Below are positions 45,440-55,433 of a DNA stretch of 64,000 nt, in pieces; the first letter of the stretch is position 1, and each line of letters starts with the position of its first letter. The notes under the pieces were generated by a model. The model made no database searches and was not told where the DNA came from. It saw nothing but the letters and a program-made list of their open reading frames with translations. The DNA is from Glaciecola amylolytica (GTDB lineage Bacteria; Bacteroidota; Bacteroidia; Flavobacteriales_D; Crocinitomicaceae): assembly GCA_003856375.1 (NCBI GenBank), contig CP034120.1, forward strand, positions 1,736,001 to 1,800,000. Reading direction: 5' to 3'. Position numbers and translations under genes: made by a program.

Positions 45440-48400
45440 TTAGATACTGTTTTTAGATTTCACCTTAGAGAATAATCCCAGGAATTTTCGAAGAATATCG
45501 TAATACAACGCAATAATCAGCAAAACGGTCATTCCCCATAGAACCATTACGTTCGCCGCGAAAGTACTCATCGGAATTCCCAACCAGTATTTCTTGTGGG
45601 CATAAAACGGTGCATTGAGCAAACGGGTGTTTTTAGGATCGATGTAGATCGGATCGTCTTTTTGGATCAATTCATCATTCGTTACGATGATTTTCTGAAC
45701 TTCTGTGCGGTTTGTGACCAAATCCTGTAAACTCTCATTCACATAATCAGCTTGGGAATCTTCAAAGGATTTTTCGCCCATTTTCACCACCAAACGATCC
45801 AATTTTTCCGTTGTTCTGTTGTAAGTAAGGTTGTATTGCTTTTTCATCATTTCTAAAAAAGCACCCACATTGAACTGTACTTCCTGAACGGATGTTTTTC
45901 CTTTTTTCTGCGCTTTAAGACCTTCAATACAATTCTTGCATTCCAATCCCTTCCACAAATTGATTTCCTGCTTGATTTCATTTGCTAAAATGCGTTTTGC
46001 TCTTTCAAAGTCAACCTCAGAAGATTTCTTGTCAGCCAGAATAGTCAGCTGATTCTTCATTTCAGGAATCCAGTAATCTCTTTTCCAGCTGGCGTTGCTT
46101 TGTTTCTGATGCAAATCGAACTGCATTTTTTCATGCTTGTTATCTGCTGCCTGAACCACAGCTAAAGCTTCGTAAGCCCAACGTGATGCCATTGCATTTC
46201 CAACCCACGGAACTTCATTGTTTGAAGAGAAAATAGGATGGAGTTTGTCAAATTTCACGATCACTCCGGAAAAGAGTAATTGAGGAATAATCAACAAGGG
46301 AACAATGATGTAAATAACTTTCGCAGAGTTAAAGGCACTTGAAATATTCAAACCAAGCACATTCGCCATGCAGGAAGTAGAGAAGAGCACAATCCAATAC
46401 TCAAACCAAAGTCCGTGAATCTCCAGAATCAGGTTTCCGATCAAAACAAAGAAAGCAGTTTGAATAGCGGAAATAATGAACATGATCAGAATCTTCGACC
46501 ACAAATAAGAACCCAGGGAAAGATTCAGAAAGCTTTCGCGTTTCAGGATCTTCTTATCCTTGATGATTTCTTCGGCGGCTACGGTTAATCCGAGGAAAAG
46601 TGCCACAACAACCGAAATAAACAGGTATTGAGGAATGTTCTCATTTTCATAAAAGACATAGTCTTCATTTCCTTTTCCGTCAGAATTGAAAAACTTGACG
46701 AAGAAAGAAAGAATTGCGGCCAAAACCGGAGCTTCCAGCATGTTGATGAACATATATTGCTTGTTCGCCAGCTTACTTAAAAGATCTCTCAGGAAAAACA
46801 CCTTGAATTGCCGCATCTTATTGGCAATGTGAGATGTGCCTTTTACCGGTTCAACAATTTCTTCAATATCAGGTGTTTTGTAATTCGATAAATAACGCTC
46901 GTTCCATTCACGCGGACTGACTTTTCGAACCTTGGTCTGATTTCCGTATTCGTCCACAACTTTGGATTCGATGATATTGAAGATCTGCTCCGGATTTACA
47001 TTTCCACAAATCGGGCATTCCCGTTCGTTGGCGTTTACATGATGAACGTGTGTTTTGAAATAAACCACCGCATCAATCGGATTGCCGTCAAAAATAGGGT
47101 AGCCGCCCTGATCCAGAATCATCAATTTGTCGAACATCTTGAAAATTTCGGAAGAAGGCTGATGGATTACCACAAAGATCAACTTTCCTTTCAGCGAAAG
47201 TTCTTTGAGCATATCCATGATATTTTCGGAATCCCGGGAAGAAAGTCCCGAAGTTGGTTCGTCCACAAACATTACTGCCGGCTGACGAATTAATTCCAGA
47301 GCAATATTCAGACGCTTTCGCTGTCCGCCCGAAATGGTTTTTTCCAACGGACTTCCGACTTTCAGATTCTTGGCATCTCCCAAACCGATGTCGGAAAGCA
47401 AATCCAATACTTTTTTCTTCAGCTGTGATTCTGATAAATCGTTGAAACACAGTTTGGCGTTGAAATACAGGTTTTGAAATACCGTTAATTCCTCGATCAA
47501 CAAATCGTCTTGGGAAACAAAACCGATTACACCTTCCAGTTTCGATTTTTCACGATGCAAGTCAACGCCGTTAATGGTTACAGCGCCGTGAGTAGGAGTG
47601 TAATTTCCATTCAATACGTTCAGGAAAGTCGATTTTCCAGCTCCTGAACCTCCCATTACTCCGATTAACTTTCCGGATTGTTCAATGAAATTGATTTCAT
47701 GAAGACCGACCTTTCCGCTGTTGAAATGAAATTGGAGATGATCAACTTTAAAAGTGATTTTTTCCTGATTTGCGTCATTCAAGAAGCGGGAAATCACATC
47801 GCTGTAGTAAATCGGTGCAGACTTATTGGTACGTAGCGTTGACCCTTGATTTAAAATATGTCTTCTGACATTAGATACAATTTGTCCGTTCAGAACCAAT
47901 TCCCCGCGGCCGAAGTATTTAAAGAACAAAATATTGACACTTTCAAGACGGATCACTAAAATAGCGCCTTCCAAACCATCCTGCTTGATCAGTTTTGCAT
48001 GTTTCAGATCGATGATCTTATCGCTGATGTACATGAAATGCTCGTCGTCCAGAATCGTTTTTTCATTCGATTCCACAAATGCTTTCAACTGCTGATATTC
48101 AAAATCAGGAATGTTGAACGATTCCGAAACGGTGTGAACGAATTCCTGTTCCTGCTCATGAACATGTTCATTTGCGTGGATAAAGTCGAAAATTCGCAGC
48201 AATACAATCATTTTCTGACGCTGTGTCAACTCCTCGTTGATTTGCGCACAGATTCGTAAAACTTTCACGGAATTAACGGACGTTCTCTTACGCAAACTAT
48301 CTTTCTTTCCGGAACCCTGGTGATGGATCAACAGGAATTCATCAAACAATTGAATGTATCTCTGAAGCAATTCATCATTTAGTTCCGTACGTAAAAAAGC

Positions 48401-48520
48401 TTCTACGATCCGTCGGCCATTAGAACTTTCTATGGCTTCACTAGTAGGGTCGGTAACTTCATCAACTTTCGCTATAATAGCGAATAACTGCATTAGAGCG
48501 CGGAGTATGCGTTCACTCAT
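45440..48520 (-). CDS. ABC transporter half (ATPase + ABC-2 permease) with TerB-like and FHA-like N-terminus
   Basis: The 1026-residue protein combines a TerB-like helical region (about 1-150), an FHA-like beta stretch (about 160-245), an ABC ATPase domain with Walker A GGSGAGKST (290-298), signature 'ISGGQRKRLNIA' and Walker B 'VMFVDEPTSGLS', then a CxxC linker (ECPICGN) and an ABC-2-type membrane part with about six segments (about 590-750), a cysteine pair 'LECKNCIEG', and a final segment. The order ATPase then membrane resembles ABCG-type exporters, but the N-terminus is unusual. It may be co-transcribed with two small secreted proteins upstream. Substrate unknown. Confidence 0.82.
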   Translation of the reverse strand: MSERILRALMQLFAIIAKVDEVTDPTSEAIESSNGRRIVEAFLRTELNDELLQRYIQLFDEFLLIHHQGSGKKDSLRKRTSVNSVKVLRICAQINEELTQRQKMIVLLRIFDFIHANEHVHEQEQEFVHTVSESFNIPDFEYQQLKAFVESNEKTILDDEHFMYISDKIIDLKHAKLIKQDGLEGAILVIRLESVNILFFKYFGRGELVLNGQIVSNVRRHILNQGSTLRTNKSAPIYYSDVISRFLNDANQEKITFKVDHLQFHFNSGKVGLHEINFIEQSGKLIGVMGGSGAGKSTFLNVLNGNYTPTHGAVTINGVDLHREKSKLEGVIGFVSQDDLLIEELTVFQNLYFNAKLCFNDLSESQLKKKVLDLLSDIGLGDAKNLKVGSPLEKTISGGQRKRLNIALELIRQPAVMFVDEPTSGLSSRDSENIMDMLKELSLKGKLIFVVIHQPSSEIFKMFDKLMILDQGGYPIFDGNPIDAVVYFKTHVHHVNANERECPICGNVNPEQIFNIIESKVVDEYGNQTKVRKVSPREWNERYLSNYKTPDIEEIVEPVKGTSHIANKMRQFKVFFLRDLLSKLANKQYMFINMLEAPVLAAILSFFVKFFNSDGKGNEDYVFYENENIPQYLFISVVVALFLGLTVAAEEIIKDKKILKRESFLNLSLGSYLWSKILIMFIISAIQTAFFVLIGNLILEIHGLWFEYWIVLFSTSCMANVLGLNISSAFNSAKVIYIIVPLLIIPQLLFSGVIVKFDKLHPIFSSNNEVPWVGNAMASRWAYEALAVVQAADNKHEKMQFDLHQKQSNASWKRDYWIPEMKNQLTILADKKSSEVDFERAKRILANEIKQEINLWKGLECKNCIEGLKAQKKGKTSVQEVQFNVGAFLEMMKKQYNLTYNRTTEKLDRLVVKMGEKSFEDSQADYVNESLQDLVTNRTEVQKIIVTNDELIQKDDPIYIDPKNTRLLNAPFYAHKKYWLGIPMSTFAANVMVLWGMTVLLIIALYYDILRKFLGLFSKVKSKNSI

Positions 48521-48596
48521 GCCTGGTATGTATTATTAGGCAGTGCTCCGGAAAGTCTTTGTTTCTTTACGAAACCGAAGAAGCTCAAACAGATGA

Positions 48597-48630
48597 AAAG
48601 GTTCAAAAAGACAATGCTTCCTGAACCTTT
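48597..48630. repeat. Hairpin between the 48712 gene and the ABC transporter gene
   Basis: AAAGGTTCA at 48597-48605 pairs with TGAACCTTT at 48622-48630, nine of nine. Read on the minus strand it lies in the 191-base gap between two co-oriented genes and is followed by TTTT then C, so it could act as a weak terminator or attenuator between them. Confidence 0.45.
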
Positions 48631-48711
48631 CAAATAATTAAACTCACTTACGTCAAACAAGAAGAAGAACTTCTTTCCGGGACAAAGCATAGAATTAAAA
48701 AATAGTTTGGT

Positions 48712-49134
48712 TTAACGTTTAAATCCGATCATCATCACGGCACACCCGGTGATTTTTTTGTCCATGTCCAACTCCGTTTCAACAATAACCGGAATGGTTC
48801 TCGGAACTTTGAAATCCCAGTAGGTCGAATTTTTATGCTTTTTATTGGTAAACAATACATTGCCGTCCAAATCCTTCACCGTAAAAATAACGTATTCGTC
48901 ATCTGTTCCGGCAGTTGTTGCGATCCGGTAAGTGGTACCTCCAAAAAAAGTGGTTTTGAACTCAGCTTTTTCACGATCCAAAAACGCCGTGTAAACCTGT
49001 CCGTCCGAAATAAAATTCTGTTCTTTTCCCTTCAGGATCTTTTCACAATCCTTCACCAGGGTTTCACAATCCTGTGCGCTTACTCCAAATCCGAAGAACA
49101 GGGTGAAAATACTATATAAGGCTAACTTTTTCAT
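48712..49134 (-). CDS. Small secreted protein of unknown function
   Basis: A signal peptide (MKKLALYSIFTLFFGFGVSAQ) leads a 119-residue mature protein with two Cys close to its start ('DCETLVKDCEK'). The remainder is a beta-sandwich-like core with 'KTTFFGGTTYRIATTAGTDDEYVIF', similar in feel to bacterial C2-like or jelly-roll domains; I do not know the family. It is 17 bases downstream of a lipoprotein gene and 191 bases upstream of the ABC transporter gene, all on the minus strand. Confidence 0.72.
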   Translation of the reverse strand: MKKLALYSIFTLFFGFGVSAQDCETLVKDCEKILKGKEQNFISDGQVYTAFLDREKAEFKTTFFGGTTYRIATTAGTDDEYVIFTVKDLDGNVLFTNKKHKNSTYWDFKVPRTIPVIVETELDMDKKITGCAVMMIGFKR

Positions 49135-49151
49135 ATTGACTCGTGTTTTTG

Positions 49152-50039
49152 TTATTCAGTTACCTGTGTACGGATTGCTTCAATTTTCTGATTGATAAAA
49201 TTCAATACATTGGAGTCAATCGTGACAACAGTTTTATGGCGTAAAGTTGTTGTTTTTGTTCTTACGTTCGTTACCGGAGCCACATATTCATAGTTGATGG
49301 TGATCTGATCGAAGTAGAATTTCAAATCCTTCATGTCTTTGATCAGTTCGTCCCATTCACCTTTTTTGTTGTAATCAGTCAACAAAGCTACGATGGTGTT
49401 CAACGTTTCTGTTTGTTCCGCAATTCGATCCAGAATCTTTTGATTTGAATGCTGTTTGTTGATGTTGCAGGCAAGATACATGGATTCAATCCATCCGCCA
49501 ACCAGAATCAAAGCAGAAACGCTTTTGCGGTTATTGGATTTCAGGAAATTGTCCGACTTCTTAAATGCGTCCGAAACAATCACCATCATGGAATCCTTGT
49601 TGGTTGAATTCTTTTCAAAGCGCGACATGAAGTCCTTATCAAAAGCACCTTCCAATCCCAGTTTGCTGGTTAATTTCTCAATAGTTGAAAGATACTTTAG
49701 TGCTGTGCTGTTTTGTTTGTAAATGGAAACGTATCCCAAATCGGTACCGTAAATTCCTAAATTCAAGGCTTTTTTATACTCGGAAGTGTAATCGTCCACC
49801 TTTTCAAGATCATTCAACAGAAACTCGTTGTAAGTAGATTTGGATTCTTCCAGCAAAAGAGCCATTTGCATCGGAGAGGGGATACTGAAGATTTTGTCAT
49901 CGAATTTAGCATTCAAGGAACTATTGGGGTCAGTCACTTCCTTGCTTATTTCCGGCTTCTTTTCTTCTTCCGTACCACAAGAACTGATTATAAGTACAAT
50001 TCCGGTACTTAATGTGAAAGTAGTTAATAGCTTATTCAT
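49152..50039 (-). CDS. Predicted helical lipoprotein of unknown function
   Basis: ATG 50039 gives a lipobox ending in LIISSCG (Cys about residue 21); 45 bases upstream in frame add an unlikely leader. The mature protein (about 275 residues) is mostly long helices ('MLVEEFLLNDLEKVDDYTSEYKKAL' style) with little beta structure, probably a helical-bundle periplasmic lipoprotein. It heads a minus-strand group with the small secreted protein and ABC transporter. Function unknown. Confidence 0.72.
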   Translation of the reverse strand: MNKLLTTFTLSTGIVLIISSCGTEEEKKPEISKEVTDPNSSLNAKFDDKIFSIPSPMQMALLLEESKSTYNEFLLNDLEKVDDYTSEYKKALNLGIYGTDLGYVSIYKQNSTALKYLSTIEKLTSKLGLEGAFDKDFMSRFEKNSTNKDSMMVIVSDAFKKSDNFLKSNNRKSVSALILVGGWIESMYLACNINKQHSNQKILDRIAEQTETLNTIVALLTDYNKKGEWDELIKDMKDLKFYFDQITINYEYVAPVTNVRTKTTTLRHKTVVTIDSNVLNFINQKIEAIRTQVTE

Positions 50040-50305
50040 AAGTTGTATTGTTTCTTTCGTTAACATATAGACGAAAATATGCAAAAAAACGTTAACGAAA
50101 CTTTCTTGTTGATAATTCTGAATCAGAATTGTTTAAAACGCTGATTTGAGCGAATAGTTCCGGATTCTGATTAACTTTGTGTCGCTTGAATGAGAGTGTA
50201 AGTGAGGTTCAAAATACAATATGGTATTATTGTTTTAAAGTCATTCGCAGGATACTCGAATTGACCCAAATGAACCTTCCATTTTCTTTTTATAAAAACT
50301 GATTT

Positions 50306-51277
50306 ATGAATATTCGTCCCCGCAGAAATCGCAAAAGTGCAGCTATCAGAGCAATGGTTGAAGAAACACAATTGGGTCCTCAACATTTGATTTATCCGTT
50401 GTTTTTAAAAGACGGAAAGAATATCCGGGAAGAAGTTTCTTCACTGCCGGGCAATTACCGCTGGAGTATTGATCAATTGCTTCCTGAATTTGAAAAATGG
50501 ATGAATCTGGGGATTAAAACTTTTGATTTGTTTCCTGCGGTTGACGAACATTTGAAAGACGAGACTGGAAGTTATAGTTATGCTGATGAAAACTTCTATC
50601 TGCACATTATTCGCACACTCAAAGAAAAATTCCCGGAAGCAGTTTTAATGTCGGATGTGGCTTTGGATCCGTATTCTTCTGATGGTCACGACGGATTGGT
50701 GATCGACGGAAAGATCGTGAATGATCCGACTTTGCATCTTCTTGGAAAAATGTCGGTAGCTCAGGCTCAGGCAGGAATCGATATTATCGGACCGTCGGAT
50801 ATGATGGACGGACGTGTAGGTTTTATCCGCGACGAATTGGATCAGGCCGGTTTTCAGGATGTTTCGATTATGTCTTATACGGCGAAATATGCCAGCGCAT
50901 TTTACGGACCATTCCGCGATGCCTTGAATTCAGCACCCAAAAGTGGAGATAAGAAAACATATCAGATGAATCCGGCAAACAAGCGCGAAGCATTGATCGA
51001 AGCGGAATTGGATGTGGCTGAAGGTGCAGATTTCATTATGGTGAAACCAGCTTTGTGTTACCTCGATATCATTCACTTGTTGAAAGAAAACTTTGCGACT
51101 CCTGTAACGGCTTACAATGTGAGCGGTGAATGCGCGATGGTTTATGCAGCAGCCAAAAACGGCTGGTTGGATTATGATCGTGCAGTGATGGAAATGTTGT
51201 TAAGTATCCGCCGGGCAGGAGCAGATGGGATTTTAACCTATTTCGCACCAGATGCGGCAAGATTGATGAAAAAATAG
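50306..51277 (+). CDS. hemB: Delta-aminolevulinic acid dehydratase (porphobilinogen synthase)
   Basis: Condenses two 5-aminolevulinate molecules to porphobilinogen, an early step of heme synthesis. Schiff-base lysines are Lys194 ('YTAKYASAFYGPFR') and Lys247 ('IMVKPALCYLDI'). The metal loop reads 'DVALDPYSSDGHDG' (117-130): the cysteines of the zinc form are replaced by Ala and Asp, so this is the Mg/K-type enzyme. 323 residues. TAACTTTG at 50172-50179 is a possible promoter with a leader of about 120 bases. Confidence 0.96.
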   Translation: MNIRPRRNRKSAAIRAMVEETQLGPQHLIYPLFLKDGKNIREEVSSLPGNYRWSIDQLLPEFEKWMNLGIKTFDLFPAVDEHLKDETGSYSYADENFYLHIIRTLKEKFPEAVLMSDVALDPYSSDGHDGLVIDGKIVNDPTLHLLGKMSVAQAQAGIDIIGPSDMMDGRVGFIRDELDQAGFQDVSIMSYTAKYASAFYGPFRDALNSAPKSGDKKTYQMNPANKREALIEAELDVAEGADFIMVKPALCYLDIIHLLKENFATPVTAYNVSGECAMVYAAAKNGWLDYDRAVMEMLLSIRRAGADGILTYFAPDAARLMKK

Positions 51278-51371
51278 AAGGAAATTTAAACGGTTACAGT
51301 TTCTTCTGATGGATCTTGACTTGAATCAATGAATAGTGTTTTTTGATACAACAACTTTATCTGAAAACGAA

Positions 51372-51986
51372 ATGACTAAAAAACTGCATTATTTCTCCGG
51401 GCTGACGATTACTGTTTTCGTAGCTCTCCATCTGTTCAATCATCTGATTAGTATTTGGGGGATTGATGGACACATTGAAACAATGACTTCACTGCGATCG
51501 TTTTATCGCAATACCTTCATTGAAATCATTTTATTATTGGCTGTCGTAATTCAAATCATATCAGGTTTAAAACTATTCGTTGCCGGGAGAAGAAAAGCTG
51601 TTTCAAAATTGGATAAACTGCATATCTGGACCGGTTTGTATTTGGCATTTTTCCTGATCATTCATGTGGCGGCGGTAATGGTAGGACGATTTATTTTAAA
51701 CCTTGATACTAATTTTTATTTTGGGGCCGCAGGAATAAACAGTTTTCCGTTTAATCTCTTTTTTATTCCATATTACGCATTGGCAATTGTCTCATTCTTT
51801 GGTCATATCGCAGCCATTCATTCTAAGAAAATGAAGAGCAATATTCTAAGTTTGTCACCTGAAAAACAGGCAAAAATCATATTGATTGGAGGAATCTTAT
51901 TGACTTTGCTTATTTTCTATGGGTTGACGAACCATTTTGACGGAATAGTTCTGCCAAAAGAATACAATGTCCTTGTTGGAAGATAA
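51372..51986 (+). CDS. Four-helix inner-membrane protein, possible heme b site
   Basis: ATG 51372 (the frame reaches 36 bases further upstream) gives 204 residues with about five hydrophobic segments. Histidines fall inside several of these: 'ALHLFNHLIS' (about 17-26), 'LHIWTGLYLAFFLIIHVAAV' (about 82-101) and 'FFGHIAAIHSKK' (about 145-156), a layout like two-heme cytochrome b proteins such as succinate dehydrogenase subunit C. No family is certain. It stands alone, next to hemB, but that adjacency may be chance. Confidence 0.65.
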   Translation: MTKKLHYFSGLTITVFVALHLFNHLISIWGIDGHIETMTSLRSFYRNTFIEIILLLAVVIQIISGLKLFVAGRRKAVSKLDKLHIWTGLYLAFFLIIHVAAVMVGRFILNLDTNFYFGAAGINSFPFNLFFIPYYALAIVSFFGHIAAIHSKKMKSNILSLSPEKQAKIILIGGILLTLLIFYGLTNHFDGIVLPKEYNVLVGR

Positions 51987-51993
51987 AAAACAA

Positions 51994-52554
51994 TCATTTT
52001 TCTAAAAAATCCCTCAAAACCATTTCGTCTTCAAATTGCTTCAGGAAAACACGCATTGATTCATCGGTACGAATCCCATACTCAATGTAATCATCCTTGG
52101 AATAGGTGATAAATTGCTTTCCTTTCCAGGTGGAGAGCGTGTAAGAGATGTAAGTCACTTTATCCTTGCTGGCTTTATAGTTCGTTGGTATTTCAATGTC
52201 TGAATATGAAAGTGTATTTTCCGATACGACAACTTCTCCGTTGGTTCTTAAAATCAGTTGATCTCCGAATGTCAGATAATTCCCCTTCACATACGTGTCT
52301 CCTTCCAAACAACGAACGATAAAAATAAACGAAGAATCATTGATAAAAGCCAGATCGCTTGCACAGCAGTCGCACTCGGCAACAACTTCCGCATGCAGAG
52401 AATCAATTTCCGGCCCGATGAAAAACACTTCTCCGCTCAGATCAACAGTTTCAAATTGAATCGGAGAGATAGGAACCATCACTTTTTGCTTTGAGGAAGA
52501 TCCCGAACAGCTGATGGTAAAAGCACCAAGAATAAAAACAAAAAAGCGGAACAT
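51994..52554 (-). CDS. Predicted lipoprotein of unknown function
   Basis: A lipobox ends in AFTISC (Cys at residue 16). 186 residues. The mature region is beta-rich and contains a tight 'ECDCCASD' cysteine cluster (about residue 60), which could bind metal or form disulfides. No family recognised. It converges with the cytochrome b-like gene (7-base gap) on the opposite strand. Confidence 0.7.
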   Translation of the reverse strand: MFRFFVFILGAFTISCSGSSSKQKVMVPISPIQFETVDLSGEVFFIGPEIDSLHAEVVAECDCCASDLAFINDSSFIFIVRCLEGDTYVKGNYLTFGDQLILRTNGEVVVSENTLSYSDIEIPTNYKASKDKVTYISYTLSTWKGKQFITYSKDDYIEYGIRTDESMRVFLKQFEDEMVLRDFLEK

Positions 52555-52703
52555 ATCGTGCGTGTTTGTTTAAGTAAAAATAGCCTTTAGAATGAATTAA
52601 CACTAGTTCAGGCTAAAGAAAAGAGACGGATGGTAAGCGCCTCCCGAATTTGTGCATTTGCGGGAAAAACAGAATAGGGTAGCAATTATGGCTGATTCCC
52701 TTA

Positions 52704-52711
52704 TATCTTTG
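52704..52711 (+). promoter_or_regulatory. Candidate -7 element (TATCTTTG)
   Basis: Fits TAnnTTTG and lies 33 bases before ATG 52745; no good -33 TTG. Confidence 0.4.
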
Positions 52712-52744
52712 TCTTCATTCTAACAGTTCTCAAAACCATCGGTG

Positions 52745-53410
52745 ATGAATCACGAAAAAGATTTTCAAGCTTATCAAACTTTTCAAAGTAAGGACGAATT
52801 CAACGATTTTGTTTTGCTTTTAGATGATCATAAAATTGATTTTGAAACAGAAGATTATCCAATCAACTTTATTTCCGATATCCGGAATGATCGGTTTTCA
52901 CATGAATACATTGTCAAATTAAAAATGGAAGATTTTCCACGTGCGGATAAGATTCAGGAAGAACTTGCTATGGAACAATTGGACAATATTCCTTCCGATT
53001 ATTATCTTTTTGATTTTACAGATGATGAGTTGTTTGATATTCTGGAAGCGAAAGACGAATGGAGTAAGCTGGATTATGTTTTCGCACAGGAAATCTTAAA
53101 ACAAAGAGGAATTACTGTTTCCGACAAAGAACTTTCCATGATTCAGATGGAGCGGATTGAAAAATTGTCGGAGCCCGAAAAACATTCACCTGTTTGGATT
53201 GGAATCGGATATACTTTTGCAGCTTTGGGTGGTTTGGTCGGAATTATGATCGGGTGGCATCTTTACAATGCAAAAAAAGTATTGCCGAATGGAGAACGGA
53301 TTCCGGTTTATGCCCAAACAGACAGGAATCATGGCTTCCGCATCTTTGTAGTCGGAATTATTGTGCTGCTGATCGCACTTGCGATTCGGGTGATATCCAA
53401 TATGCCTTAA
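52745..53410 (+). CDS. DUF2007-like protein with two membrane segments
   Basis: ATG 52745 gives 221 residues (a GTG three bases earlier is in frame). The N-terminal 70 residues ('YQTFQSKDEFNDFVLLLDDHKIDFETEDY') resemble the DUF2007 ferredoxin-like domain proposed to bind small signals. Two membrane segments lie near the C-terminus ('GIGYTFAALGGLVGIMIGWHL', 'IFVVGIIVLLIALAIRVI'), both within the last 75 residues. It is a plausible inner-membrane sensor with a cytoplasmic domain; nothing nearby supports a specific role. Confidence 0.75.
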   Translation: MNHEKDFQAYQTFQSKDEFNDFVLLLDDHKIDFETEDYPINFISDIRNDRFSHEYIVKLKMEDFPRADKIQEELAMEQLDNIPSDYYLFDFTDDELFDILEAKDEWSKLDYVFAQEILKQRGITVSDKELSMIQMERIEKLSEPEKHSPVWIGIGYTFAALGGLVGIMIGWHLYNAKKVLPNGERIPVYAQTDRNHGFRIFVVGIIVLLIALAIRVISNMP

Positions 53411-53522
53411 CTTCAGATGAGTTTGTCAGTAATACCACTTCCAGTCAGTTCGAGTAACGCAGTATATCGAGAACAACTGGAAACCTAAAAAAAAACTGAA
53501 GATTTTTCCGTATTTTGGTTTT

Positions 53523-54992
53523 ATGCAAATTTTAAGTGCAAAGCAACAGCGCGATCTTGATCGGTTTACCATTGAAAACGAACCAATTTCATCAGTTGAT
53601 CTGATGAACCGGGCAGCGAGTCTTTGTGCAGATGAAATTATCGGAGAATTAAAACCCGGAAATTCCGTTGTTCTGCTTTGTGGAACGGGAAATAACGGGG
53701 GAGACGGATTTGTTCTGTTCCGATATTTCAAGTTGCTGCCGATTCCGGTAAGCTGCTACCTCGTTCCTTTTGGTCAGATGAGTGAAGATTGCCGGATTCA
53801 ATACGAATTGGTTAAAAACGATGTGCTGGTCTGGGATGCGGAAACGAATCCGGAATCGGATGAAAACACCATTGTGATTGATGCACTCCTGGGAATCGGT
53901 TCGAATAAAACTCCGCTCAATGAATTGAAAAATGCCATCGAATGGACGAACAAAACGTCTTGTACGGTTTATTCCATCGATATGCCCTCCGGTTTGCCGG
54001 CGGATGAAATTCCTTCGCATCAAATCATTGTTCAGGCAAGTAAAACATTCACCTTTCATGCACCCAAATTGACCTTTTTCCTTCCGGAAACAGCAGAATA
54101 TACAGGCGATTGGAAAGTTCTTGATATCGGATTACTATCTGACCCGGATTTAGAGCAATCTTCCCGGTCGTGGATTCGGGAAAACGAAGTGAAATCATTG
54201 ATTCCAAACCGAAAACGCTTTTCCCATAAAGGAACTTATGGTCATGGCTTACTCATTGCTGGCAGTAACGGAAAAATGGGAGCGTGTTTACTGAGTTCAG
54301 AGGCCGCGCTTCGTTCCGGACTTGGTTTGTTGACCGTCCACACTGTTTCTCAGGGGAAATTTCAATTGCACCAACGCATTCCCGAAGCAATGGCTCATTG
54401 GGATTCGAATGAAAATGAACTCAGCGGAGAAAATCTGCCGGATTTACGATCATTTTTAGCAATCGGGATCGGCCCCGGATTGGGGCAGGGAAAGGGAACG
54501 CGACTTGCTTTGGAGAAAGTACTGGATTCCAAATTGCCTTGTGTGATTGATGCGGATGCTTTGAATGTCTTGTCGGAAAATGCCGATTTATTGAAAAAAC
54601 TGCACGAGCATTGCATTTTGACTCCGCACCCGAAGGAATTTGGACGTTTGGCAGGTTCTTTTGAAAACAGCCTGGACCGATTGGAACGAGCTGTTCATTT
54701 CTCCCGGAAGTTCGGATGTGTATTGGTGTTGAAAGATGCGATCACTGCCGTTATTAACCCAAAAGGAGAAGTACATTTCAATACGACGGGAAATCCGGGA
54801 ATGGCGAAAGGCGGTTCCGGAGATGTACTGACGGGAATCATTCTGGGATGTTTAGCACAAAAGTTTCCTCCGTTTGATGCTGCCTGTATTGCTGTTTTCC
54901 ATCACGGATCTGCCGGAGACAAAGCAAAGAAGCTAAAAGGAGAAAGAGCGATGCTTCCGGGTGATCTGACAGCAAATTTGCAGATTGAATAA
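53523..54992 (+). CDS. nnrD: Bifunctional NAD(P)H-hydrate repair enzyme (epimerase + dehydratase)
   Basis: A YjeF_N epimerase domain (1-~205, with 'GTGNNGGDGFVLFRYF' binding loop) is fused to a C-terminal dehydratase of the ribokinase-like fold (~215-489, 'GTYGHGLLIAGSNGKMGA', and 'NPGMAKGGSGDVLTGII' with the catalytic Asp near residue 440). Together they repair damaged NAD(P)HX. 489 residues is the standard fused form. It stands alone between unrelated genes. Confidence 0.95.
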   Translation: MQILSAKQQRDLDRFTIENEPISSVDLMNRAASLCADEIIGELKPGNSVVLLCGTGNNGGDGFVLFRYFKLLPIPVSCYLVPFGQMSEDCRIQYELVKNDVLVWDAETNPESDENTIVIDALLGIGSNKTPLNELKNAIEWTNKTSCTVYSIDMPSGLPADEIPSHQIIVQASKTFTFHAPKLTFFLPETAEYTGDWKVLDIGLLSDPDLEQSSRSWIRENEVKSLIPNRKRFSHKGTYGHGLLIAGSNGKMGACLLSSEAALRSGLGLLTVHTVSQGKFQLHQRIPEAMAHWDSNENELSGENLPDLRSFLAIGIGPGLGQGKGTRLALEKVLDSKLPCVIDADALNVLSENADLLKKLHEHCILTPHPKEFGRLAGSFENSLDRLERAVHFSRKFGCVLVLKDAITAVINPKGEVHFNTTGNPGMAKGGSGDVLTGIILGCLAQKFPPFDAACIAVFHHGSAGDKAKKLKGERAMLPGDLTANLQIE

Positions 54993-55135
54993 GAAGTTGA
55001 TTTGCAGAAGAATCTGTTAAATCTGAAGATCAGTCATTCAAACAATTCGTTTGGAAAGTTACCCTGCTGAAAACACAAACGGATCGGTTTCTATTCTATA
55101 TTTACACCTCATATTAACTTAAAATACTCTAAAAC

Positions 55136-55417
55136 ATGAAACTTAAACAAGTTCTTTTATCCGTTGCATTTTTATTTGTAGTTCAAATTGCGAGTGCATT
55201 TACGATTCGTTACTACAATCAGGATTCTAAAAATTACACAATGGAAGTTCGTTCCAACGGGTCTACTCAAAAGGTTGAATTTACCAGCTCAACAACTGGT
55301 TCATCGTCCATTCAGACAAGTGCTTCTGAAGTTGAAATCAAAACTGAATGTGGTTGGGTGAAAGTAAAAGATGGTGCAAAAATCAGCATCAAAAACGGTT
55401 GTATCAAAATCGAATGA
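55136..55417 (+). CDS. Small secreted protein of unknown function
   Basis: A signal peptide (cleavage near IASAF) precedes about 70 residues of alternating polar/hydrophobic strands, Ser/Thr-rich in the middle with two Cys near the end ('TECGWVKVKDGAKISIKNGC'). The fold may be a small beta barrel. TATATTTA upstream is a weak -7 match. A terminator follows. No family recognised. Confidence 0.68.
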   Translation: MKLKQVLLSVAFLFVVQIASAFTIRYYNQDSKNYTMEVRSNGSTQKVEFTSSTTGSSSIQTSASEVEIKTECGWVKVKDGAKISIKNGCIKIE

Positions 55418-55433
55418 TCTAAGATAATCTTAA

